Shown here piece by piece: positions 1 to 7,575 of a DNA stretch of 64,000 bases (positions are counted from its first letter, which is position 1; every line of letters begins with the position of its first letter). Where the stretch lies: positions 2,890,309 to 2,954,308 of the forward strand of contig JAVKHP010000001.1 in assembly GCA_031459855.1 (NCBI GenBank). The letters are read 5' to 3'. The notes beneath the pieces are model-generated. The model did no database searches. It saw only the letters and a program-made list of their open reading frames with translations, and was not told the DNA's origin. The translations under genes and the position numbers were made by a program. This DNA comes from Armatimonadota bacterium. GTDB lineage: Bacteria; Sysuimicrobiota; Sysuimicrobiia; Sysuimicrobiales; Humicultoraceae.

Positions 1-939
1 GGGCCTCTCGAATGCTGCCGCGAGGTTGCGCGGCATCCCGTTCTCGCGGACGATCAGGCCTACGAACTTCGGGGGACTGTGGGCCGCGAAGGTGTTCTGC
101 TTACCCGATGGCAAGGTGAGGATGAACGCGCGCAGGAAAGCCTCCACGCCCCGGGCGGCTAGGTCGCGATCCCCCCGCAGGTTCTGGGCCAGGAGTTCCA
201 GGTCCACGTTTGCGTACCGATAGAACGTTGCCGTGTAGTACTCCACGTCCCCCATCATGCCCGCCCCGGTCTCTTCCCGCGGTGCGAGGTCGTCCACTGC
301 GGTATAGAAGTCGAACTCCCGGTCCACCCGGTGTGTGCTGATGGCATGCGCGACCTGACATGCCGCCTCGACGCCCCATTCGGGCCTGTCTGCCAGCATG
401 CGACCGAAGAGCGCGACGTCGACCGCGCGACCACCGTCGAGAATAGCATTAAGGGCGTTCCGCACCGTTTCCGGCGCGCCTTGCCGCGCCGTATTCTTCT
501 TGTCCTTCTTGCTTTGCGGCCCCAGCGTAGCGCTCGCGGTCAGCAGTGCCTCCCAGTGCTCCTTGAGTGCCCTGGCCAGCGTATCAATCTCCCTATTCCC
601 CAGGAAGAGTAGGTACTGCGTACGGTAGGTCGCTTCGTCGGCAACCAAGCCGATGGCACGCAGCGCTGCAGCGGCCACGCGTCTCACCTGCTCCGGAGGA
701 CGATCTTGGAACCGTGTCACCAACTCGTCGACCAACAGCCGCGTCCGCACCGCACGATCCTCTGGACTCAACAGCTCCCGGTTGGAGAAGTACTGGCGGA
801 CCGCCCGTTTCTGCGCCTGGCTGCTGATTCGCGCTCGACGGAAGCCGCCAAACAAGGTGTCTTTCGGGCTTCCCGTGTCGTCGCGGTTCAGGTTGGCCGG
901 AGGGACCGGCTGAAGGATGTGAACTTCCACCAGGTTCAT
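1..939 (-). CDS. cas7e: CRISPR-associated protein Cas7e (Cse4/CasC), 3' end cut by window edge
   Basis: Backbone subunit of the type I-E Cascade complex; several copies coat the crRNA. The frame is open for all 313 codons from ATG 939 to base 1 without a stop. Its N-terminus has the family signature: VEVHILQPVPPANLNRDD, then TGSPKDTLFGGFRRARISSQ and QKRAVR. Further in are YYTATFYRYANVDLELL and LPSGKQNTFAAHSPP, both typical of Cas7e. Family members are roughly 340-390 residues, so only the C-terminal end is missing. The ATG overlaps the cse2 stop (ATGA), so translation is probably coupled. Cas5e, Cas6e, Cas1 and Cas2 would be expected further left, outside the window. Confidence 0.93.
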   Translation of the reverse strand, partial: MNLVEVHILQPVPPANLNRDDTGSPKDTLFGGFRRARISSQAQKRAVRQYFSNRELLSPEDRAVRTRLLVDELVTRFQDRPPEQVRRVAAAALRAIGLVADEATYRTQYLLFLGNREIDTLARALKEHWEALLTASATLGPQSKKDKKNTARQGAPETVRNALNAILDGGRAVDVALFGRMLADRPEWGVEAACQVAHAISTHRVDREFDFYTAVDDLAPREETGAGMMGDVEYYTATFYRYANVDLELLAQNLRGDRDLAARGVEAFLRAFILTLPSGKQNTFAAHSPPKFVGLIVRENGMPRNLAAAFERP

Positions 940-1460
940 GATTGCACCTCCACCTGGGTCTCTTCTGATTCTGCCGGCGCTATCTCCGCGGACCGGTAGA
1001 ACTCCCGAGCCCACCGGCGCTGGACCCGTCGGTCCGGACTGAACCATCCCAGGAGGTCTTCAAGTAGACGCTGGTAGTTCACGCCTTTACGCTTTGACTT
1101 GAGATAAGCTACGACCCGTCGCAGCCGATCAGGCAACTGGTCGGAATCGGCGTCCAGCAATGCAAGAAACCGTCCCTCCAGGCTTGGGGGGCGATCTTCC
1201 TCCTGCCAGACCTGGGAGACTGCTTCGGCGAGGCTAGGCTTCTCGCCGTCGGGGTGAAGAGCGTACAGCCCGGCAACAAGGTAATAGGCCTGCCAGCGCC
1301 ACCCGTCCTCGTCCTGCACGAACGGCTCTACATAGCGGTAAGCGCGCGCGTCCCCCCACTCGCCCGGATTGAAAGCCAGGATACGTCGGAGGGCGGCCAT
1401 GGCGCCTCGGTCCTTCCGAAGATCTTCCAGGTACGCCACAAAGCGCTCGGACTTCTTCAC
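936..1460 (-). CDS. casB: CRISPR-associated protein Cse2 (CasB, Cas11e)
   Basis: Small subunit of the type I-E Cascade complex; two copies form the belly that stabilises the R-loop. The protein is 174 residues, in the usual range for Cse2. It has the N-terminal pattern FVAYLEDLRKDRGAMAALRR and the central PFV...YYLVAGLYALHP stretch common in the family, and the late LLGWFSPDRRVQRRWAREFY segment fits its helical C-terminus. Position between cse1 and cas7e agrees with canonical order cas3-cse1-cse2-cas7-cas5-cas6-cas1-cas2. Start and stop both share bases with the neighbours (ATGA overlaps). Confidence 0.92.
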   Translation of the reverse strand: MKKSERFVAYLEDLRKDRGAMAALRRILAFNPGEWGDARAYRYVEPFVQDEDGWRWQAYYLVAGLYALHPDGEKPSLAEAVSQVWQEEDRPPSLEGRFLALLDADSDQLPDRLRRVVAYLKSKRKGVNYQRLLEDLLGWFSPDRRVQRRWAREFYRSAEIAPAESEETQVEVQS

Positions 1461-2938
1461 AGGAGAAGCCTCCTCAGCTCAGTTTGCAGCCATCGCTCTG
1501 CCTCGGAAATCGCCCGTAGGTGGCGTGCCCCAGCCCCAATAGCGCGCACCGTCAGGCCCCAGGCTTGATGCACGGCCTCCGAAACCGCGTCCTTCCACCT
1601 CTGGAGGGCAACCCTCGCGCCGTCCAGCGTAAGCTGCCGTAGGAAGCGGGGAAACTCCACCTCCAACTCAGACCAATACGTGCTCTGGAGGGGCAGGCTA
1701 CGCGTGACCTCGAAAACCTCCCCCGGGGCGGCTAGGCCAGCGGCTAGGATACGGCCCGTCCTGCCGAGCACATTTCCAATCTCCGCAGCCAGCTTGAGGG
1801 CCTCCTGGATGCGCGCCGCCTCGTCGGGTTCCAGGGCACGGGCCGAGAGTGGATAGGCCTCGCGGCGGACGTCCTCGACCTTGGCCTGCCTCGTGATCTG
1901 CCCTACCACGGTCAGGGGGAAGAGCAGCGCCGCCCTATCCGTCTGCCGGAGGAACCGTCGGGCATGATCGACGGTGGCAGGTTGCCGCCAGGTGGCGTGA
2001 GCGGGCAGGATCGCCTCGAAGTCCCGCCAGAAAGCCCGCTCAACCGACAGTGTGTAGGGTTGGAGACCGTTGTCGGAACGCCGGTACGCGCACATCGGGT
2101 CCAGGTCCGGGCCAGGCTCGTGAATCACACCCGGACCATAGCCCATGAATCTCACGGTACCGTCCACCTCTGGCAAGAGGCGTACAGCCCGAGAAAGCCA
2201 GGTGTACGTCCTTGTACGCCCCGAAAGAATTTTGCGAGCCAGGCCCCCCGCAACGTCAGCCGTGCGGTACGGATCCCGCTCCCAGATGGGCTCGTCGCCT
2301 TCGGGCTCGTAGGGAACCAAGTTCAGGAGGAGCGTTTCGAATAGCGTTGTGCCTTGTGGGATGAACAGGGCCGCACCCGCAACAGGGGCGGCCGGCCCCG
2401 AAGTTACACCGAGGCGTTTTATCAGCCCTCCGGGCGCAAAAGCTTGGTGTACAAGCAGGGCGACCACGGCTTCCACGGGGGAGGCTGAGGGAGGGTGTTC
2501 GTCGAAGGTGTGGTCGAAGAGCGTGGGGTTGTTCCCGCTCGCCAGCTCCGGAAGCAGCTTGGTCCACGGGGATGGTTCGTGGTCGGGCAGGTCTGGCACC
2601 TGGTAGAACGGTGTAGTTGCTGAGAAGAGGTCGAACCGGCCCGCCCACCGCTGAAAGTAGGAGTCGAGGGCGTCCCGCGGAAAGCGGCCAACCTTGTGGA
2701 GGTCCAGGATGGCATCGGGCGCAGCGGGGCCGCTGAGGGCCCGGTGAAGTACCGCAAGCAGGAGCCGGTGAAGCGCGGCCTCAGCCAGAGGACTCGCAGG
2801 GCCGATGCGCTCGAGCTCGTGTGCACGTAAGAGCGCTTCGCGGATCCCTACATGCCCCCGGCCTCCAGCGTATGTGACCGGGATCCACTCCTGGTTGAGC
2901 AGGTCGAAGGACGGCACACATCCCACCTGCCCGCTCAA
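1457..2938 (-). CDS. casA: CRISPR-associated protein Cse1 (CasA, Cas8e)
   Basis: Large subunit of type I-E Cascade, which recognises the PAM and recruits Cas3. The 493-residue length is typical (about 500). The N-terminus SFDLLNQEWIPV is the family hallmark, followed by a GIREALLRAHEL stretch. The C-terminal region is helical (WKDAVSEAVHQAWGLTVRAI), as expected for the four-helix bundle. The gene begins 18 bases after cas3 ends and its stop overlaps cse2. I see no truncation. The PAM preference cannot be deduced without an array. Confidence 0.94.
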   Translation of the reverse strand: MSGQVGCVPSFDLLNQEWIPVTYAGGRGHVGIREALLRAHELERIGPASPLAEAALHRLLLAVLHRALSGPAAPDAILDLHKVGRFPRDALDSYFQRWAGRFDLFSATTPFYQVPDLPDHEPSPWTKLLPELASGNNPTLFDHTFDEHPPSASPVEAVVALLVHQAFAPGGLIKRLGVTSGPAAPVAGAALFIPQGTTLFETLLLNLVPYEPEGDEPIWERDPYRTADVAGGLARKILSGRTRTYTWLSRAVRLLPEVDGTVRFMGYGPGVIHEPGPDLDPMCAYRRSDNGLQPYTLSVERAFWRDFEAILPAHATWRQPATVDHARRFLRQTDRAALLFPLTVVGQITRQAKVEDVRREAYPLSARALEPDEAARIQEALKLAAEIGNVLGRTGRILAAGLAAPGEVFEVTRSLPLQSTYWSELEVEFPRFLRQLTLDGARVALQRWKDAVSEAVHQAWGLTVRAIGAGARHLRAISEAERWLQTELRRLLL

Positions 2939-2956
2939 ACGTTCGACGCGTTCAGT

Positions 2957-5647
2957 TTAGCACGAGTCACCAGCGCTTTCGTAGACCACTCCCAGCTCCG
3001 GGTCCAGCCGCAGAACCAGGGAGCCCACGGCCGCCTGGCCATTTTGCAGCGCCAAGGGCCTTAGGTTACGCAACAGAGGGTGGCTCTGCCAAGCCGGGGG
3101 GATCTGCAGGGCGCGAAGAGCACGGTAGACCCGCCAGCCGCTCAGCCGCACCGATCTCATAAAGATCCGCTCGGCCCACGCGTCCGTCGGAGTGCGCTCC
3201 AAGTCCAGGAAGTCGCCGTCGGGATTGAGCGCGAACCGGTCCCCCACTCGGTGAAGCAGGACGACCCCTACAGAGGGCTCTCCGTAGCGTGTTAGGGGGA
3301 ACTGGGTGTCTTGTTCCTCTTCGTCCTCCAGCTTCATCGCTCCCAAGCGATCCTGGGGGGTTCCGAGCAGGGACATACCGTCCCGGACCGCTAACCCATG
3401 AGCCCATTGTCTTTGTTTCTCGATCTCTCGCTTGAAGTCCCTGCGGGCCAGTTCCATCTCTGACGCCACCTGGGTTGGGCAGTCCAAAGGGCCATCGCCG
3501 TAGACCAGCTCCACCAGGCGCTCGATCTCCGTGGGCAGCGCCAACGAGGATCTCCCTTTCAGCAGTACCCAGGTGCGCAACAACAGGTAGCGTGAGTACA
3601 CCCGGTCCCAGCTTTCCAAGTCTGGAGAAGCCTCTGCCAGTCCGGCCACGTAGAGCCGAGGCACCTGGTGCGGCTCGGGGCGGCGCCGCTCCCCGGCCTT
3701 CACAGGATCGAACCGGTGCAGCCGGCCCGCCCGCTGTAGGACCAGATCCACGGGAGCCAGGTCGGTGAGCATTGCGTCGAAGTCAAGGTCCAGACTTTGC
3801 TCCACCACCTGGGTTGCGATCAGGATCGCCCTACGGGGCCTGGACAGCTGCCGGTACCCCTCCCTGCCGAAGAGCCGGAGAACCAGCGCCTCCCGCGCCT
3901 GCCGCTCCTCGGACGGATACCGGGCGTGGAAGAGGTACACTTCAAGGCTTCCGACGCGCTTGCCCACGGGTACGTTCCCCGCCCAGATGGGTTCTCCATG
4001 GCCCACAAACTCGTAGGCGCGCTGCGCTCGATCCACCGTGTTGACGACGCACGCTACGCAGCCGCCCATCCCCGCAAGCCGCTCGGCCGCGGAGACCACA
4101 CAGTCGATTCCTTTGGGGATTCCGCGAACCTCCACTGTCCGCTCCCAGTCGCTGGCGGGGATCGCTACGGCCCTGGCCACTTCGCGGGGCCGGGCCACCA
4201 GAATGCGAGGATACGGCGCCTCCACTTCCGGAACTTCAGCTCCGTATGCCCGAACCAGGGCCGCCCGCCGGTCCCTAGGCAGGGTGGCGCTCATGAGGAT
4301 GACGGACGACGCCTGGCGCCCGAGCCAACCCAAGAGAGTTTCGATCAGGGAGGAGGTGTACGTGTCGTACGCGTGGACCTCGTCCAGAACCACCGTACGG
4401 TTGCCCAGGCCGAAGAGCCGGACGAAGTGGTGCCGGACCTTGAGCACACCCAGGAGCGCTTGGTCCACGGTCCCCACCCCGTACTCGGACAGCATGGCGC
4501 GCTTTTTGTGGGTGAACCACTCCGCGGCGTAGATTCCCTCTTCCGGCGCCTCGGCGACGCGTTCAGGGCGCAGCGCTTGGTACTCCCGACTCAAGAGCGC
4601 GGTGCCGTGCTGCAGTTGGAGATCCAGGGGGCGCCCACCGAAGCACCGAAGGAATTCCAGCACCCGTGGGAACATCCCGTTGCCCGTCGCCATGGTAGGC
4701 AGCGCCACGTACATGCCGCGGTGCCCCGATGCTCTCTGAAGGAGAAGGTGCGCATAAAAGGCCGCTTCTGTCTTGCCCGAGCCCATGGGCGCCTCCACCA
4801 CGATGAGCGCGGGGCCAGAAACGCCAGTAAGCGCATCTATCACGGCTTGTTGTACAGAGTTCGGGCGAAAGCCAAAGAGAGATTCGAAGGAGACGGTACC
4901 CTGAGTGAGAGGGGTTCTAGATGTCCAACCGATGTCGTCCAGGGCTAACCGGGCCAGCGACCGGGATTGCTTGAGATAGGCCCGCAAATCCGATAGGTCC
5001 CTGCCGTAGGGGAAGTGTGTGGGGCTGGAAGCGATCCAGTCGCTGAGACTGGTGAGAGCCATGAGGGCAAGCGCGGCCTCTTCCGGGAAAAAGGAGAGTG
5101 CTGCGGGAACTTCCGCGTCCAATGCCGTGAAGAGATCGCCAAGCAATGCGTTGCGGGCGTCTTCCCAGTCGTGATCGCCGACAACCTGGGGGTCCTGCAC
5201 TTGCGCGATGTGTTCCTCCTCCGGGACGAATCCGTGGTGGGCACCGATGGCTCGCCCGACAGCTTCACTTACCCGGTTGTCTACGCCGCAACGTCGGAGC
5301 CAGGTGGCTAGCAATGCAAGACTTAGGGCCCCATGCGGGACATCCGGGCTTTCCCGAGGGAACCTGAGCCCGCCTTTAGCTACCCGTTCTCGACCCGCAG
5401 CCCACTTGGACTGAAACGTAGGTGTAGCCTTCCCTAGATCGTGGCTCGCTGCGAGCGCCGCGGTGAACGTCACCGCGTTTCCCTCATCCAAACCGAGAGC
5501 CCGCGCAAGCCGCCAGCGGGTGGTTGGTGGCTCCCGTTGCAGCACCTCCAGGACTACCCCTGCGACATCCAACATATGGCCGATTAGAGAATGAGGGGGA
5601 TCGCCGCTCTTGGCCCACAACAAGTAGTGATAACGACCCGTTACCAT
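2957..5647 (-). CDS. cas3: CRISPR-associated helicase/nuclease Cas3 (type I-E)
   Basis: Single-strand DNA nuclease and 3'-5' helicase recruited by Cascade to degrade targets. The 896-residue protein has an N-terminal HD domain (PPHSLIGHMLDVAG near residue 20, HDLGK near 70). Then follows an SF2 helicase: Walker A APMGSGKTEAAF, DEVHAYD (DExH box), SATLP (motif III), and VVEQSLDLDFDAMLTDLAP with QRAGRLHR (motifs V-VI). All catalytic motifs are intact, so the enzyme should be active. There is no good ribosome site directly before the ATG. Instead a small open frame with a strong ribosome site ends across this start (see 5641-5760). Upstream sequence has no other cas gene. Confidence 0.95.
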   Translation of the reverse strand: MVTGRYHYLLWAKSGDPPHSLIGHMLDVAGVVLEVLQREPPTTRWRLARALGLDEGNAVTFTAALAASHDLGKATPTFQSKWAAGRERVAKGGLRFPRESPDVPHGALSLALLATWLRRCGVDNRVSEAVGRAIGAHHGFVPEEEHIAQVQDPQVVGDHDWEDARNALLGDLFTALDAEVPAALSFFPEEAALALMALTSLSDWIASSPTHFPYGRDLSDLRAYLKQSRSLARLALDDIGWTSRTPLTQGTVSFESLFGFRPNSVQQAVIDALTGVSGPALIVVEAPMGSGKTEAAFYAHLLLQRASGHRGMYVALPTMATGNGMFPRVLEFLRCFGGRPLDLQLQHGTALLSREYQALRPERVAEAPEEGIYAAEWFTHKKRAMLSEYGVGTVDQALLGVLKVRHHFVRLFGLGNRTVVLDEVHAYDTYTSSLIETLLGWLGRQASSVILMSATLPRDRRAALVRAYGAEVPEVEAPYPRILVARPREVARAVAIPASDWERTVEVRGIPKGIDCVVSAAERLAGMGGCVACVVNTVDRAQRAYEFVGHGEPIWAGNVPVGKRVGSLEVYLFHARYPSEERQAREALVLRLFGREGYRQLSRPRRAILIATQVVEQSLDLDFDAMLTDLAPVDLVLQRAGRLHRFDPVKAGERRRPEPHQVPRLYVAGLAEASPDLESWDRVYSRYLLLRTWVLLKGRSSLALPTEIERLVELVYGDGPLDCPTQVASEMELARRDFKREIEKQRQWAHGLAVRDGMSLLGTPQDRLGAMKLEDEEEQDTQFPLTRYGEPSVGVVLLHRVGDRFALNPDGDFLDLERTPTDAWAERIFMRSVRLSGWRVYRALRALQIPPAWQSHPLLRNLRPLALQNGQAAVGSLVLRLDPELGVVYESAGDSC

Positions 5648-5760
5648 CTACCCCAGTGTAAGCAGGCATAGGCAGGAACACCTGCTCGGGACACTAAAGC
5701 AATATGGCCGACCGCAGCTTGCACTCCTACCGAATACCCCCAAACCTCGGTTGGATCCAA
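5641..5760 (-). CDS. possible 39-residue leader peptide overlapping the cas3 start
   Basis: A TTG codon at 5760 is preceded at ideal distance (7 bases) by a perfect Shine-Dalgarno AAGGAGG (complement of 5768-5774). The frame runs 39 codons and stops (TAA 5643-5641) just past the cas3 ATG, so the two overlap by a few bases. I do not recognise the peptide; it begins LDPTEVWGYSVGV and ends CLHWGRW. Since cas3 itself lacks a clear ribosome site, translation of cas3 could be coupled to this frame. It could equally be the remnant tail of an older gene. Confidence 0.3.
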   Translation of the reverse strand: MDPTEVWGYSVGVQAAVGHIALVSRAGVPAYACLHWGRW

Positions 5761-6156
5761 GCTGAAACCTCCTTAGGAGCCGACAATCTTATTGGTCAAT
5801 CCGAGCTCTTAGACTCGTCGCTAGACCTCTCCTTCCAGTTCGTCTGTCTCCCGTAAGCACAGACGTAACCCGGGTACTTGGTAGCCGCTCCGTACGAGCC
5901 ACCACCGGCCCTCGCGCACCACGCAGGCTGCCGCGCCGCTCACGCCGATGGCCTCCATGCCGAGCACGCAGCAGACCGCCTCCGCGCTCAGTTCCCTGAC
6001 GAGCCTGCGCGGCGCGGCCGTCCCGGGGAGCAGGGCGGTCGCCCCCGAGTTTGGCTGTAGTCTGGGCCGTATTCGGGTTGTCCGGCAGGCGAAGACAGGC
6101 ACAGAAGCACGGGCTGAAACCCGCTCACACGCGCGCCGTACCCGCGCCCGCCCCCC
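5761..6156. other. island-end intergenic stretch, no confident gene
   Basis: This stretch lies between the cas operon and the integrase remnant. It holds the likely promoter region of the cas operon: on the minus strand, TTGACC occurs upstream of the AAGGAGG ribosome site, but no convincing -10 pairs with it. A minus-strand frame 5821-5958 (45 codons, ATG 5958, or a GTG three codons earlier with GGAGG about 10 bases before it) encodes an unrecognised peptide ending LRETDELEGEV. I do not regard it as proven. No CRISPR repeats are seen here. Confidence 0.4.
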
Positions 6157-7002
6157 GTGGACCGTGCGCCGCCCGCAGGGGGCTCCAGGCCCCCGCGCGT
6201 CGGGGGGAAGGGGAGTGCCATGCGCTGCCCTCCCCGGGTACCGTCGCTCGGGGCTCCTGGCGGCGGGGGTTGGGGGGGACCCCAAACACACCGGCCGCGG
6301 GACCCCCGGGTGCGCTGCCTGGAACCCGAGGACTTCAAGCGCGCCCTGGCCGCGCTGGAAGATCAGCCCAAGGTCCTCCACGCCGTGCTGTTCGCCGCCC
6401 TGACGGGCCTCCGCTGGGGCGAGCAGGTCGCCCTCCGCATCGAGGAGGACGTGGATTTCCGCCGCAACCGGCTGCGCATCAGCCGGGCCCTGTACCGCCG
6501 CACAGCACAGACCCCCAAGACCCCAGCAAGCGTCGGCGACGTGGAGATGTGCCCGACCGTGCGGCGGCTGCTCCAGGCGGTACCCTGGCGCGAGGGCTAC
6601 GTCTTCTCCCCCGACGGGCGGACCCCCATCGGGGACGGGTCGTGGATCAAGCGCCAGTGGCGGAAGGCCCAGATCCGGGCTGGCATTCGCAGGCCCATTT
6701 CGTGGCACGACCTGCGGCACCAGTTCGTCAGCCTCCTCATCGCCAGCGGCCGCCACCCCAAGTACATCGCCAAGCAGGCCCGGCACGCCTCAGCGGGGTT
6801 CACCCTGGACCGCTACGGCGAGCTGTTCGAGACCATCCCGATCACCTCGGTCGAGTGGTGGGATGACCTGCTCTGGCCCCAGGGCTGCCCGTACGTCCCG
6901 TGGACACAATTTGGACACACCGACGACGCGGTGGGGGCGGAAACCCGCGTCCTGTCTGCATCAGCGCTGGTGGAGGCGGCGGGAATCGAACCCGCGTCCT
7001 GA
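6157..7002 (+). pseudogene. tyrosine recombinase/phage integrase, N-terminally truncated, ending inside ssrA
   Basis: The convincing homology begins near GTG 6310 (VRCLEPEDFKRALAALE); ATG 6157 merely opens the frame and the first ~50 residues look non-native (Gly/Pro/Arg-rich). The catalytic domain is complete: TGLRWGE (Arg I), a Lys in the TPKTPAS hairpin, HDLRHQF (His and Arg II), RHASAGFTLDRYGE (His III and the nucleophile Tyr). The N-terminal DNA core-binding domain is missing, so the enzyme is probably inactive or a fragment. The last residues (VEAAGIEPAS) are encoded by the reversed 3' end of ssrA. That is the mark of an integrase that inserted its element at tmRNA and adopted the attachment site as its own C-terminus. 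Confidence 0.8.
6968..7000. other. putative attachment site (att) at the 3' end of ssrA
   Basis: These bases are both the T-arm, acceptor strand and CCA end of tmRNA (minus strand) and the terminal codons of the integrase frame (plus strand). tmRNA 3' ends are classical integration targets, and an integrase reading into the site from the adjoining element is typical. The partner site would be a second copy of this ~30-base sequence at the far side of the island, left of the window; there is none within view. Confidence 0.6.
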
Positions 7003-7316
7003 GTGAATGAGGGCCAGGCGTCTACGAGCGTAGTCTGCGTTCTGGCTCTCGCGGCCGCCGGCTCCCGCAGACCGGATCCGCCGGCCGCCAGCCCGTTGTG
7101 ATTCCCGACACGCGCCCCGGGCCAGGGCCCGTGCCGGTAGCCGGCTGGTGGCGCCTCACCCGGGCCGCCGGCGGTCCCGGGGAGACGTCGTCGCTACTTA
7201 AGCGGCGAGAGCGTACTGATGGTTGGCGTTTATCGCCATGCCAGTTGATTAACGAGGACCTGGCACCTCGGCTCGCAGCCTCGCTTCTTCCCACCCAGTC
7301 GAGACCGTTCGCCCCC
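6968..7316 (-). ncRNA. ssrA: transfer-messenger RNA (tmRNA), ssrA
   Basis: Rescues stalled ribosomes together with SmpB. The 5' end GGGGGCG (7316 downward) pairs over 7 positions (one G-U) with CGCCTCC at the 3' end, followed by A and CCA (6970-6968). The T-arm GCGGG-TTCGATT-CCCGC is perfect. The 5' GGTCTCGACTGGGT segment matches the conserved tmRNA start. In the middle, ATAAAC is followed by codons for the proteolysis tag ANHQYALAA and TAA, close to the common ANxxxYALAA tags. The length of 349 bases is normal. The one-piece CCA-encoding form is intact in spite of the integrase at its 3' end. smpB lies about 4.4 kb away. Confidence 0.96.
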
Positions 7317-7341
7317 AACGTCGGTCCTACGACCATCTCCA

Positions 7342-7347
7342 AGTATA
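7342..7347 (-). promoter_or_regulatory. -10 element of the ssrA promoter
   Basis: On the minus strand TATACT lies 25 bases before the mature tmRNA 5' end, placing transcription start near 7335 and leaving a short 5' leader for RNase P to remove. The -35 region is GC-rich and only weakly matches consensus (GGTTCC at 16 bases' spacing). Confidence 0.55.
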
Positions 7348-7575
7348 CCACAGGGGGAGCCCCGGAACCCCGGCCCACACCGCACCCATCATGCCATCAC
7401 ACCATCACAGGGCCCTGGCAGCGTGCACGTACCGCAGGCCCCACTCAGGCAGGGCGGGTGCGCAGCACGCAAAACGGACGAGCGGGACGTCGCCAGGACC
7501 ACGGGACCCAGTCGCGCCCTCCGGGTGCCCACGCGGCGCAGGATGTGCCACGGTGGGGAGAGAAGCTGCGCTGAC

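Noticed and set aside
3797-4948. Long plus-strand open frame (383 codons) antisense to cas3
   Set aside because: It mirrors the codon pattern of the cas3 helicase domain, which has all motifs; the reverse frame has no recognisable domain or ribosome site.
5821-6786. Minus-strand 321-codon frame opposite the integrase
   Set aside because: Most of it is antisense to the integrase catalytic domain; only its last ~45 codons (5821-5958) could be a separate small gene, which remains unproven.
6968-7000. A tRNA gene at the T-arm/CCA sequence
   Set aside because: The T-arm belongs to tmRNA: the matching 5' acceptor strand is 316 bases away and an encoded tag sits between.
1-7000. CRISPR array near the cas genes
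   Set aside because: I found no regularly spaced ~28-base repeats in this window; type I-E arrays usually lie beyond cas2, which is off the left edge.
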